Source of the DNA: Cyclobacteriaceae bacterium
GTDB lineage: Bacteria; Bacteroidota; Bacteroidia; Cytophagales; Cyclobacteriaceae
Reading direction: 5' to 3'
DNA: 64,000 nt
NCBI GenBank assembly: GCA_013141055.1
Contig: JABFRS010000002.1
Coordinates: 124,001-188,000, forward strand
Both the position numbers and the translations under genes were made by a program. Below, piece by piece: positions 17,171 through 25,124 of this stretch. How positions within the stretch are numbered: the stretch's first letter is position 1; every line of letters begins with the position of its first letter. The notes below the pieces were generated by a model. The model made no database searches and had not been told where the DNA came from. It worked only from the letters and a program-made list of their open reading frames with translations.

Positions 17171-17938
17171 TTAAGAAAGCATTTCTTCAAAGTGCTTCCC
17201 TTCAAAATTCTCTTTGGTAAACTTATACCCTACCTCAAATATCTCTTTTGCCCTGCCAATATCAAACACGGTATACTTGTCGAGTCCCGGTGGCTCGATC
17301 ACAACATCACACAGTTGTTTGCTGCTCCAGGTAATCGCTCCGATCGCCATCAGCAGACTTCGTTCCACTACCGCGCGTGTGCTATGTGCATCAAAGGTGG
17401 GTGTGACAAGATTACAATGAGATCCGACAACAAAGTCGCACGTTCTTGTGAGTGGCATGGACGGCAGATTGTCCAGTATTCCGCCATCGACATATAAACC
17501 ATCTTTCAATTGAAGCGGATAGAATATTCCTGGAATGCTGCACGATGCAAGGATGGCCGGGATCAGCTCACCCTCATTCAGATAATGGATCTCGCCCTTC
17601 TTGATCTCAGTAGCTGCAGCTGTAAAAGGAAGTTTTAGTTTCTTGAAATCATTTTCCGGAAGATACTTATGAAGGAGGTCACGCATTCCATCCATTCTCA
17701 ACCACCCGCCTGCTCCCCATGCCGGGCGAACAGACTTATAAAGAGAAACCTGCTGTACGATCTCAAAAATTTCTTTGGGTGAATACCCATGCGCATACAA
17801 TGCTCCGACGATAGATCCGGCACTCGTTCCCGCTATCTCGCAAAACTTGATTCCCAACTCTTCCAGTGCCTGAAGCACTCCTATGTGGGCTACTCCCCTT
17901 GCTCCACCACCTGATAACGCAAGTCCGATTTTCTTCAT
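17171..17938 (-). CDS. Patatin-like phospholipase (RssA family)
   Basis: A 255-residue serine hydrolase. It has the oxyanion-hole loop SGGGARGVAHIG (about 9-20), the nucleophile elbow GTSAGS with Ser39, and the second dyad residue in VDGGILDN (about 150), which is the Ser-Asp dyad of patatins. There is no signal peptide, so it is probably cytoplasmic or peripheral to the inner membrane, cleaving acyl esters of phospholipids or lysolipids. It lies 7 bp downstream of the MBL hydrolase gene and 22 bp upstream of hutU. A functional pairing with the acyltransferase at the operon end (deacylation and reacylation) is plausible. Confidence 0.92.
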   Translation of the reverse strand: MKKIGLALSGGGARGVAHIGVLQALEELGIKFCEIAGTSAGSIVGALYAHGYSPKEIFEIVQQVSLYKSVRPAWGAGGWLRMDGMRDLLHKYLPENDFKKLKLPFTAAATEIKKGEIHYLNEGELIPAILASCSIPGIFYPLQLKDGLYVDGGILDNLPSMPLTRTCDFVVGSHCNLVTPTFDAHSTRAVVERSLLMAIGAITWSSKQLCDVVIEPPGLDKYTVFDIGRAKEIFEVGYKFTKENFEGKHFEEMLS

Positions 17939-17945
17939 ATGTTGT

Positions 17946-18782
17946 TTATAGCTCGCTGAACTTAAAAGTGCGATCCAATCTAATTCCTTTCTCAGTGTTT
18001 TTCACCGTGGCACATTCATGGATCGGGTCATGCTCAAAGAAGAGCACATAATTTTTATCCGCTGCCTCTTTCAAGAATGCCTGCTTTTCCTCCATCGTTA
18101 TAAGCGGCCTTGTATCATAACCCATTACATATGGTAACGGAATGTGAGATGCCGATGGTATCAGGTCTGCCACAAAACAAATCGTCCGCCCTTTGTAGGA
18201 GATCATCGGGATCATCATCTTATCCGTATGACCGGAAGCATAAAAAATATCGAACTGTGAAAAAGGCGATGCTTCTTTGTGATGGACCATCTTCAGATGA
18301 CCACTCTCCTTCATGGGAAGGATATTCTCTTTCAGAAAGCTTGCCTTCTCACGTGAATTTGGTTCCGTTGCCCATTGCCAGTGATCAGGATTCGACCAGT
18401 AATTAGCGTTGGGATACGTGAGTTCAAGCTTGTCGCCCGACTTCTTTACACCGCCACCACAATGATCAAAGTGAAGATGGGTCAGAAACATATCGGTGAT
18501 ATCAGATTCTGAAAACCCGGCTTTGTGAATGGATTTGCTCAACGAATCATCACCGTGCAGATAATAATGCGATAGGAATTTCTCATCCTGCTTGTCGCCA
18601 ATGCCATTGTCAATAAGAATGAGTTGCTTTCCATCTTCAATGAGAAGACATCGCATCGCCCAGGTGCAAAGATTGTTTTCGTCGCCGGGGTTCGACTTGT
18701 TCCAGATGGATTTGGGAACCACGCCAAACATGGCGCCACCGTCCAGCTTAAAAAATCCGGTATTGATAACGTGAAGGGTCAT
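17946..18782 (-). CDS. MBL-fold metallo-hydrolase
   Basis: A 278-residue metallo-beta-lactamase-fold enzyme. The metal-binding motif is THLHFDHCGG (His102, His104, Asp106, His107). Further ligands are the His in YASGHTDKMM and the Asp in ICFVADLIPSASH, and FFEHDP supplies the last His. The layout resembles lactonase or N-acyl-homoserine-lactone-lactonase-like hydrolases, but the substrate cannot be called. It is the first gene of a four-gene minus-strand run (MBL - patatin - hutU - acyltransferase) and lies 87 bp downstream of accA. Confidence 0.88.
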   Translation of the reverse strand: MTLHVINTGFFKLDGGAMFGVVPKSIWNKSNPGDENNLCTWAMRCLLIEDGKQLILIDNGIGDKQDEKFLSHYYLHGDDSLSKSIHKAGFSESDITDMFLTHLHFDHCGGGVKKSGDKLELTYPNANYWSNPDHWQWATEPNSREKASFLKENILPMKESGHLKMVHHKEASPFSQFDIFYASGHTDKMMIPMISYKGRTICFVADLIPSASHIPLPYVMGYDTRPLITMEEKQAFLKEAADKNYVLFFEHDPIHECATVKNTEKGIRLDRTFKFSEL

Positions 18783-18869
18783 CGTCGACTTGAAGATTTA
18801 TAGATATTTGACTCGTTGATGCTTACGATCGTCACCAACGAATCAACGAATGACAACCCCGTATAAATT

Positions 18870-19820
18870 CTATTCTTTAACGACACCCATCGAGGTGAAC
18901 TTCTCAATCCGCTGATTGATCAAATCCTGAGCAGGTATCTTGCTGAGCTCTTTGTAAGACTTCATGATCGTCTTCTTCACTTCACTGGCCATCCACTTGA
19001 TGTCCGTGTGAGCTCCTCCCAGTGGTTCCTTGATGATTCCGTCGATGATCTTCAAAGCAAACATGTCTTTTGAAGTCAGCTTCAATAACTCTGCCGCCTG
19101 CTCTTTAAAGTCCCAGCTTCTCCAAAGGATAGCGGAGCAATTCTCAGGAGAGATAACAGAGTACCATGAGTTCTCCAGCATGAGCACGCGGTCACCAATG
19201 GCAATGCCCAATGCACCACCGGATGCACCTTCACCCACGATGATACAGATGACAGGTACCTTCAGCATGAACATCTCTTTAAGATTCCGTGCGATGGCCT
19301 CACCCTGTCCGCGCTCTTCTGCTTCGAGTCCTGGAAACGCTCCGGGAGTATCGATGAAAGTAACGATAGGCTTGTTGTATTTCTCTGCGATCTTCATCAG
19401 ACGCAATGCCTTGCGATAGCCTTCAGGGTTGGCCATTCCAAAGTTGCGCATCTGACGTTGCTTTGTATTTCTTCCTTTCTGCTGACCGATCAGCATGAAG
19501 GTCTGGCCATCAATGGTACCGAGTCCACCAACCATTGCTTTATCATCGCCGACGTTTCTGTCGCCATGAAGTTCAATGAAGTCGGTCGTGATTTCGTAGA
19601 TGTAGTCTAATGTGTAAGGACGATCGGGATGGCGGGATAAAATGACGCGCTGCCATCCGGTAAGGTTTTCAAAAGTCTCTTTCTTAAGGTCTAGTATTTT
19701 CTTCTCGAGGGCCTTGATCGCCTGGGTTACGGAGGTATCGCTGTCGTCAGCGAGTTGCTTCATATCCTGGAGTTTGGACTCCAGTTCGGCGATCGGTTTT
19801 TCAAAATCCAGCAAATTCAT
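18870..19820 (-). CDS. accA: Acetyl-CoA carboxylase carboxyltransferase subunit alpha
   Basis: Subunit of the carboxyltransferase that moves CO2 from biotin to acetyl-CoA to give malonyl-CoA, the first step of fatty acid synthesis. The 316-residue protein matches the family throughout: [95 protein letters not shown] and [15 protein letters not shown]. The partner accD is not in the window. A -7 box TACTTTTG stands 27 bp upstream of the start codon. Confidence 0.97.
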   Translation of the reverse strand: MNLLDFEKPIAELESKLQDMKQLADDSDTSVTQAIKALEKKILDLKKETFENLTGWQRVILSRHPDRPYTLDYIYEITTDFIELHGDRNVGDDKAMVGGLGTIDGQTFMLIGQQKGRNTKQRQMRNFGMANPEGYRKALRLMKIAEKYNKPIVTFIDTPGAFPGLEAEERGQGEAIARNLKEMFMLKVPVICIIVGEGASGGALGIAIGDRVLMLENSWYSVISPENCSAILWRSWDFKEQAAELLKLTSKDMFALKIIDGIIKEPLGGAHTDIKWMASEVKKTIMKSYKELSKIPAQDLINQRIEKFTSMGVVKE

Positions 19821-19846
19821 CTTCTCTACAGAGTGGTTATGGAGTG

Positions 19847-19854
19847 CAAAAGTA
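19847..19854 (-). promoter_or_regulatory. -7 box of a Bacteroidota promoter upstream of accA
   Basis: On the minus strand this reads TACTTTTGCACTCC, matching the TAnnTTTG -7 consensus. The following GCACTCC resembles the GCACCC after the boxes of the tRNA-Asp and ABC-F genes. No clear -33 TTTG is present at the normal distance. A start site about 7 bp downstream would leave a leader of roughly 20 nt before the accA ATG. Confidence 0.5.
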
Positions 19855-20058
19855 GCGTTTTTTTGAAATTCAGCGTCCCGGTTGGTAGTTGGGCTGGTTT
19901 TTCGGCAATACGCGGCATTCGCGAGTTACCGCAGGGGTAAATTCAGGCATAGAATAAGAGAATGAAGAAGGGAAATAAGGATCGTTTTGGTTGGCTGGCG
20001 GTTCGAAAAGGTCTCTTCTGTTCAGTTCTCCCTTTACCAAATTCTAAAACCAACAATT

Positions 20059-20505
20059 ATGAAAAAGCAACTTCTCATCATTCTGCTGACGGCGATCGTT
20101 TCGGTATCCTATTCGCAGACGAAAGACAATGGCCAGGAGCTCATCGACACCTTCTTTGACCTGTACAAGAACAAGGGTTATGATGCGGCATTGAAGTACA
20201 CGCTTACTACCAACAAGTGGATTCAAACAAGTGGTGGTGAGATGGATAACATTATCATACGCCTCGAGAAAGAGATCAAGACGATGGGCGAATACATTGG
20301 TTATGAGGAATTAAAGAGCAAGAATCTAGGCACCCGCCTGAGGTATGTGAGCTACCTGGTGTACTACCAGCGCGATCCCGTGAGATTCACCTTTGCTTTG
20401 TATAAGAATGGTACGGGCTGGGAGATCTCGGACTTCCAGTACGACTTTGGATTTGATAAGGAGATTGAGGCTTCGATGAAGCTGATGGTGAGTGAAGGGC
20501 ATTAA
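20059..20505 (+). CDS. Small secreted protein, unknown function
   Basis: A 148-residue protein with signal peptide MKKQLLIILLTAIVSVSYSQ (cleavage after YSQ or SYS). The mature part is predicted mixed alpha/beta: an ELIDTFFDLYKNKGYDAALKYTL helix hairpin, then TRLRYVSYLVYYQRDPVRFTFALYKNGTGW. This recalls NTF2/DUF4019-like periplasmic folds, but I cannot assign a family. ATG at 20059 is chosen because upstream in-frame codons lack a signal sequence. It stands alone, upstream of tRNA-Asp on the same strand. Confidence 0.65.
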   Translation: MKKQLLIILLTAIVSVSYSQTKDNGQELIDTFFDLYKNKGYDAALKYTLTTNKWIQTSGGEMDNIIIRLEKEIKTMGEYIGYEELKSKNLGTRLRYVSYLVYYQRDPVRFTFALYKNGTGWEISDFQYDFGFDKEIEASMKLMVSEGH

Positions 20506-20570
20506 AAGCGGCGTGCAAAAGCCTGACTACGAGAGTGCATTAAAGATATTTCCACTATTTGGATTCGCTT

Positions 20571-20601
20571 TTTGGATAAATAGCCCTGAAAGCTATCTTT
20601 G
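20571..20601 (+). promoter_or_regulatory. Primary-sigma promoter of tRNA-Asp
   Basis: TTTG (20571-20574), a 19-bp spacer, and TATCTTTG (20594-20601) fit the Bacteroidota primary sigma factor consensus TTTG-N19-TAnnTTTG exactly. Initiation would fall near 20608, about 20 nt before the tRNA. Confidence 0.85.
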
Positions 20602-20627
20602 CACCCTGTTTTGAAAGAAGCAGCAAC

Positions 20628-20701
20628 GGTCTGGTAGTTCAGCTGGTTAGAATGCCTGCCTGTCACGCAGGAGGTCGCGGGTTCGAGTCCCGTCCAGACC
20701 G
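20628..20701 (+). tRNA. tRNA-Asp (anticodon GTC)
   Basis: A 74-nt cloverleaf. The acceptor arms GGTCTGG and CCAGACC pair perfectly. The D-loop is AGCTGGTTAGA, the anticodon stem-loop CCTGTCACGCAGG has anticodon GTC, and the T-arm is GCGGGTTCGAGTCCCGT. The discriminator is G, the identity base for Asp, and the 3' CCA is not encoded. It is a single-gene transcription unit with its own consensus promoter and terminator. Confidence 0.97.
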
Positions 20702-20706
20702 CAGCT

Positions 20707-20742
20707 AAAAGCCTCAATTCTTAAAAGGATTGAGGCTTTTTT
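20707..20742 (+). terminator. Rho-independent terminator after tRNA-Asp
   Basis: AAAAGCCTCAAT and ATTGAGGCTTTTTT form a 12-bp stem with a 10-nt loop and a T-run, starting 6 nt after the tRNA. Confidence 0.9.
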
Positions 20743-20948
20743 ATTGTTGGTAATTGAGCAACTAAAGTGAAAGAAAATCGCTAGTCTTTCAAAGCATATC
20801 ACGCGTTTACCTATTTGTTCTGGTAAAATGGTGAACCAACTCCTCTAAATATTCTAACAAATTGAGTCCATGGTACAGGGCCAGAACCATTTCCGTCTTT
20901 CCGAAAACTTCTTTACGTTAGTACTTCGTATTTTCTTAAAGACCCCAA

Positions 20949-22070
20949 ATGACTACAGCACCTAAATTCTATGTTAACCTGTGGGGAAACCTCCAGGGAA
21001 ACCTCACCGCAGCGCTATGGCCCAACGTCACAAAAGCATGGGACGAAAAACGCTATCAGGATTCTTTCAACAGTCTCCTCGACTATATCAACCCCGCCCT
21101 GAGAAGCAAGTATGGTAACTCCTCCCAGACGCAATTCATTGTTCCTCATGGATCGGTCGTCGTGGATATCACCATCACGAATGATAAGGTCAACATCACC
21201 TGCCCTCTCGTCGATATCAAAGATGCCATGCGCATACCTTTGATGAGAAGGATCGCCGAACTCAACTTCTATCCTCTCACACTCTCGCAAATAAAGCTCT
21301 CTTCCAATCAACTGACTTTCCATTACAGCTCTACGCTCGATACCTGTGAGCCGTATAAAATGTATTACGTTCTGAAAGAGATCTGCTCTACTGCCGATCG
21401 CTATGACGATGAGCTTCGCGAAAAATTCAAAGCAAAGAATCTCGTAGAACCAAAAGTAATCTACCCCGCCGCAGATGTTGCATCTAAAGCATGGGACCAT
21501 GTCAACGAGATCATCAAAGAGACCGGTGAATACCAGACCTACTTCGATACCCAGCGTTGGTTCGGCAGCACGCTCGACTATCTCATGCTGGCATTAAAGA
21601 GAATTGACCTTTGTCTCCAGACACAGGGATTCCTTAAGACCGAGCTTGATCGCGTTGCCGGTGAACTTGCCAACGGTAATATCAATGTCAACGAACGCAT
21701 TCAGACAGCGAAGACATTCCTCGCAGGCATCCAGCAAAAAGGAAAAGATGCTTTTGTAAAACAGCTTTACCAGGCAGATACGTTCGTGCCTGAAAAGGCA
21801 AGCATCAGCGGCGATCGCGTCAAAGGAATGATCAAAGCTGCCTCTGCAAAGACCCAGGAGTTTCATGCAGGAAAGAATTACATAGGATCCTGCATTGAGT
21901 CGCACTACTGTATCTATGATCTGTTTTACAGAAACAACATGGACAACACCGTTAACATTATTCTGATCAATGCGCTGACCAATGCGTCAGGCAAAACATG
22001 GGCAGAAGCTTCGGGTATATTACTCACCGGACTTCAGACTATCGAAAACTATCCATTCCCTGCTAACTAA
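20949..22070 (+). CDS. Uncharacterised protein paired with the cytoplasmic HtrA-like protease
   Basis: A 373-residue soluble protein with no signal peptide or membrane segment. The N-terminal half (about 60-165) shows the strand-helix pattern of YbjN / type III secretion-chaperone-like domains: VVVDITITNDKVNITCPLVDI, then MRIPLMRRIAELNFYPLTLSQIKL and LTFHYSSTL, then a long helix. The C-terminal half is helical (ERIQTAKTFLAGIQQKGKDAF) and ends at YPFPAN. I do not recognise a named family. It lies 7 bp upstream of the protease gene, whose own C-terminal region has the same strand-helix layout, so the two proteins may bind each other. The first 250 bp upstream contain the tRNA-Asp terminator and no other gene. 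Confidence 0.75.
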   Translation: MTTAPKFYVNLWGNLQGNLTAALWPNVTKAWDEKRYQDSFNSLLDYINPALRSKYGNSSQTQFIVPHGSVVVDITITNDKVNITCPLVDIKDAMRIPLMRRIAELNFYPLTLSQIKLSSNQLTFHYSSTLDTCEPYKMYYVLKEICSTADRYDDELREKFKAKNLVEPKVIYPAADVASKAWDHVNEIIKETGEYQTYFDTQRWFGSTLDYLMLALKRIDLCLQTQGFLKTELDRVAGELANGNINVNERIQTAKTFLAGIQQKGKDAFVKQLYQADTFVPEKASISGDRVKGMIKAASAKTQEFHAGKNYIGSCIESHYCIYDLFYRNNMDNTVNIILINALTNASGKTWAEASGILLTGLQTIENYPFPAN

Positions 22071-22077
22071 TTATACC

Positions 22078-23154
22078 ATGGCTCACGCATTCGAACAATC
22101 GATCTATAAGGTGATGACCGCAAGCGGATCAGGTACCAGCTTCTATCTTAAAGACAAGAATATTTTTGTTACCAACTATCACGTGGTTGGTAATTCCAAA
22201 ACAGTTTCACTACAGGACAAGGAAGGCAACCGTCACCTCGCGAAAGTAGTGCTGGTCAATCCCCAGGAAGATGTTGCATTCCTCAGTGTTGACAAGAAAT
22301 TCGATATCCCACAGCTTGAACTTCACGATGACTCCGCTCTTCAGCAGGGTGATAAAGTATTTGTAGCGGGATATCCTTTCGGTATGCCATTCACGGTGAC
22401 AGAAGGAACTGTCAGTGCACCAAGTCAGCTCATGAGCGGACGTAAGTTCATTCAGACCGACGCAGCCGTTAATCCTGGCAATAGTGGTGGTCCTATGATC
22501 AATGCTCATGGAAAGGTGATCGGTATCACTACCAGCAAATTCAACAACGCGGACAACATGGGTTTTGCGGTTCCCATCTCCACGCTTACGGAAGAGTTCA
22601 ACGCACTCAGCAAAGTATCAGGAACAACATTCAATCTTGTATGTGATTCATGCGCGGCATTGATCAATGAACGATCTGAGTTCTGCCTCAGCTGTGGCCA
22701 GAACATCGACGTCAAATATTTTGATGAACCCGTCCTGTCGGATATCAGCAACTTCTGTGAACGTGCTATCGCCGGACTCGGAGTGAATCCGGTGCTTGCG
22801 CGCCAGGGCACAGAGTTCTGGGAGTTCCATGTCGACTCAGCAATGGTGAGATTGTTTGTTTACAACAACAGCTATCTGTATGCTACTTCCCCGATCAATC
22901 AGTTGCCGATGCAAAACATGGGACCGCTGCTGGAGGAATTGCTCTCTGCAGATGTAGGAGTTTATCAATTAGGAGTTCATGACAAGGAAGTGTTTATCTC
23001 CTATCGGGTTTATATCACCGATATATTCTCGTCGCGTCAGAATGAGATCAATGCCAATATCACGGGCTTATTCAAGAAGGCGAATGAGATTGATGATGAA
23101 TTTGTGAAGAAGTTTGGGTGCAAGTATTCGGTGCATTCGCTGAAGAATAAGTGA
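22078..23154 (+). CDS. Cytoplasmic trypsin-like (HtrA/S1C-type) serine protease with zinc ribbon and YbjN-like C-terminal domain
   Basis: A 358-residue protein. Residues 1-175 are a trypsin-fold protease with triad His35 (VTNYHVVG), Asp65 (PQEDVAFL) and Ser136 (NPGNSGGP). Residues 189-206 are a zinc ribbon CxxC...CxxC (Cys189, 192, 203, 206). Residues 215-350 have the fold pattern of YbjN / secretion-chaperone-like domains (MVRLFVYNNSYLYATSPINQ, then helices and a strand VFISYRVYI). HtrA family members normally carry a signal peptide and PDZ domains; this one has neither, so it should act in the cytoplasm. ATG at 22078 begins the protease domain directly, 7 bp after the upstream gene. The pair looks like one operon, with an adaptor-type partner first. 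Confidence 0.85.
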   Translation: MAHAFEQSIYKVMTASGSGTSFYLKDKNIFVTNYHVVGNSKTVSLQDKEGNRHLAKVVLVNPQEDVAFLSVDKKFDIPQLELHDDSALQQGDKVFVAGYPFGMPFTVTEGTVSAPSQLMSGRKFIQTDAAVNPGNSGGPMINAHGKVIGITTSKFNNADNMGFAVPISTLTEEFNALSKVSGTTFNLVCDSCAALINERSEFCLSCGQNIDVKYFDEPVLSDISNFCERAIAGLGVNPVLARQGTEFWEFHVDSAMVRLFVYNNSYLYATSPINQLPMQNMGPLLEELLSADVGVYQLGVHDKEVFISYRVYITDIFSSRQNEINANITGLFKKANEIDDEFVKKFGCKYSVHSLKNK

Positions 23155-23254
23155 TGAACAAAAAAGGGGCACATTAGAAAGCCATCTAAAAAAGACAAAA
23201 GAGAGAACAATAGGCTATCCACATAATGCCTGGCTATATCCTTTATAAAATGTT

Positions 23255-23470
23255 GCGTACCTACGGCACGCCGGTGCAAATTCCGGACTTCATTAACTAC
23301 AAAGATTAGGTCCCTCCGGGACCTTTGAAAAACCGTAATGAGGTGGCAGAGTTGAGTGCTGATAAAACATTATCAATAACAATGTAATATGTAGGTAGAT
23401 ACTGGTCCCAGCGGGACCAAATCTTTGTAGAAATGTATGATTAAGTTCTTTCAGCGTGCCGTAGGTACGC
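23255..23470. repeat. Composite nested inverted repeat (216 bp)
   Basis: The outer arms GCGTACCTACGGCACGC (23255-23271) and GCGTGCCGTAGGTACGC (23454-23470) are perfect 17-bp inverted copies. Inside them CTACAAAGATT (23297-23307) pairs with AATCTTTGTAG (23420-23430). Next to each lie palindromes GGTCCCtccGGGACC (left) and GGTCCCagcGGGACC (right). The layout, with a TTTGTAG-bounded hairpin and a C-rich palindrome, parallels the CTACAAACAGG dyads of the array at 13.3-14.6 kb without sharing sequence, so both probably belong to one class of dispersed hairpin element. No transposase is nearby. Confidence 0.85.
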
Positions 23471-23588
23471 TACAATATTATGAACGATTACATTTTGAAA
23501 GTATTCGTTATTGCTAATGGGATAGAAAAGGATACCCATTGGGACATCATCCGATACTAATCGGGTATTAGCCTATGAAGAGGGTATT

Positions 23589-23731
23589 GAGAACCTGGGG
23601 TGAACCTAGGGTGAACCTAGCCTGAACCTAGCTTGAACCTAGCTTGAACCTAGGCAGAACCTAGCCTGAACCTAGGCAGAACCTAGCTTGAACCTAGCCT
23701 GAACCTAGGTAGAACCTAGGTAAAACCTATG
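23589..23731. repeat. 11-bp minisatellite, 13 tandem units
   Basis: Thirteen consecutive units of exactly 11 bp with consensus NTGAACCTAGS, for example GTGAACCTAGG, CTGAACCTAGC, TTGAACCTAGC and CAGAACCTAGG. Edge units are more degenerate (gagaacctggg first, taaaacctatg last). Positions 1, 2 and 11 vary while GAACCTAG is almost invariant. 11 bp is close to one helical turn, so all cores face the same side of the DNA. There is no reading frame of interest and it sits between genes, inside the repeat island. Confidence 0.9.
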
Positions 23732-23904
23732 GTCGAGGGTCATTTTGCCGGGCTATCAACCTGAATTAAGGCTTACGGCTAACCGCACATCTGCCTCTTA
23801 AAACCCCGGCGCATAGAAATCCATGCTATGCAGAATGACAACAAAAAGATACGTTCAAAGATTTCAGATGTTACGGATTGGAGGGAATTTTTTTTGGTGA
23901 ATGA

Positions 23905-24050
23905 AGCCCATGGTTTTAACCGTGGGTCTTGTGACGGATATCTCACCACAACCATTTTAAATGGTTTCAAAATTAATTGGGTTTGGGAAACCATTGAAAT
24001 GGTTAAGGATGCAGACATCAATTTATAACCCACGGTTAAAACCGCGGGCT
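23905..24050. repeat. Long inverted repeat with self-complementary 23-bp arms
   Basis: The left arm (23905-23927) AGCCCATGGTTTTAACCGTG and the right arm (24028-24050) ending AAAACCGCGGGCT are inverted copies with 2 mismatches in 23. Each arm is itself a near-palindrome (CCACGGTTAAAACCGCGG). This resembles REP-type elements mobilised by tyrosine-type (RAYT) transposases, but no such enzyme is in the window. A short reading frame spanning it (23828-24028) is repeat-derived. Confidence 0.8.
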
Positions 24051-24205
24051 ATCCGAATCAACCTTAAATGTTGCCATATGATGGTGGTATCACCGACATG
24101 ATGCTTTGCTCCTGCGCAAGCGTAAGGGGCGGGATTATGGTTTGATAATTCACCATCAAACACTCATCATCATAAGCGTCGATTCCAATTGGTAATACGC
24201 AACTA

Positions 24206-24300
24206 ACAATCTCGCCCCTTCAGGGCTTAAATGCACGTTTGCATCGTAAAACCCTGGCCTGCGGCCAGGGCTAATAAATCTCGGCCCTTCAGGCCTTTTA
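24206..24300. repeat. REP-like palindromes with TCGCCCCTTCAGGGC / TCGGCCCTTCAGGCC motifs
   Basis: Three small palindromes occur in a row: CGCCCCTTCAGGGC (24212-24225), CCCTGGCCtgcGGCCAGGG (24252-24270) and GGCCCTTCAGGCC. The first and last share a CCCTTCAGG core and flank the central hairpin. Spacers are unrelated sequence. The rest of the stretch 24300-24472 shows nothing recognisable. Confidence 0.65.
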
Positions 24301-24472
24301 AGCTTGTAGCTATCGATGATGCATGCCTTCAAATAAACCGTGCTCTTAAATATCAGCTTGCTGATGAGTACACTTCAAGCTACCTGCTTCCGTGTTAATC
24401 CATTAACTAAAGCAAAGGCTGCATTACTATTTATCTGTGTGTGTCCGGGGACTGAACTCCTTTTAATGAGTG

Positions 24473-24715
24473 CTACAGTTTTTCAAACTGTATGATCATC
24501 GCCAGCACTTTGTCCAGCAATCTCTTCGGCAGGTGATTCATGCCATTCATGTGAACTCTCCTTCCCTCTCCCACTTTCAAAACATTGATCTGGTTGTCGG
24601 GCGTCTGCTTAAAAGTTGCAAGCTTATCCTGATCGGGAAACTCGTTGATGAGATTGTTGAGCTTCAGTTTGAAGTCGAGTTCATTCGGAGCAGATGCTTT
24701 TGCTTTCTTCGCCAT
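24473..24715 (-). CDS. Small conserved-looking basic protein, unknown
   Basis: An 80-residue cytoplasmic protein opening MAKKAKASAPNELDFKLKLNNLINEFP and ending HLPKRLLDKVLAMIIQFEKL. It has a Lys-rich start, one or two helices, and no recognised domain. The amino-acid composition and lack of low-complexity sequence make it a likely real gene. It is divergent from the membrane protein at 24822, with 106 bp between the starts. Confidence 0.5.
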   Translation of the reverse strand: MAKKAKASAPNELDFKLKLNNLINEFPDQDKLATFKQTPDNQINVLKVGEGRRVHMNGMNHLPKRLLDKVLAMIIQFEKL

Positions 24716-24821
24716 AGATTAAAAATACACGACTTTATTTTGAATTCAATATCGGCGGCAAGCCTCATGGCATGATATTTTGATACTAAGTGGAAAATAA
24801 AATCTAACCCAACTCAAAATC

Positions 24822-25046
24822 ATGAACAATCTATTTAAAGGTCTTCTTGCCGGCTGGGGAGCATCCAAGATCGGTGGCGGATGTCTCGGAACAATCCTGG
24901 CCTTTGCTGTAATCTGGTGGCTTTTAGGCACCTGTGACGGCAGCAATCAACGTGCAGGCATTCAGGAAAAGAAATCCATTCAACAGGAACAGACAGCACG
25001 CAGAAGAGGCGACGCTTCGCACCAACCTGTTTTGGTGAAGCTCTAA
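24822..25046 (+). CDS. Small single-pass membrane protein, unknown
   Basis: A 74-residue protein. Residues 10-37 (GWGASKIGGGCLGTILAFAVIWWLLG) form one Gly-rich membrane helix, followed by a charged tail rich in Gln, Glu and Arg (QEKKSIQQEQTARRR). There is no family match I can name. It precedes the first SMI1/KNR4 gene by 78 bp on the same strand and could share its transcript. Confidence 0.45.
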   Translation: MNNLFKGLLAGWGASKIGGGCLGTILAFAVIWWLLGTCDGSNQRAGIQEKKSIQQEQTARRRGDASHQPVLVKL

Positions 25047-25124
25047 GATTTCCTGCAAATATTTATAAAACCAGTGTTGGATTCGTCCGGCATTGGTATT
25101 TTTATGCCTACCCCATTCCTCATC

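Noticed and set aside
23828-24028. 66-residue reading frame in the repeat island
   Set aside because: It spans the left arm of the inverted repeat at 23905; the codons are those of the repeat and no family pattern is seen.
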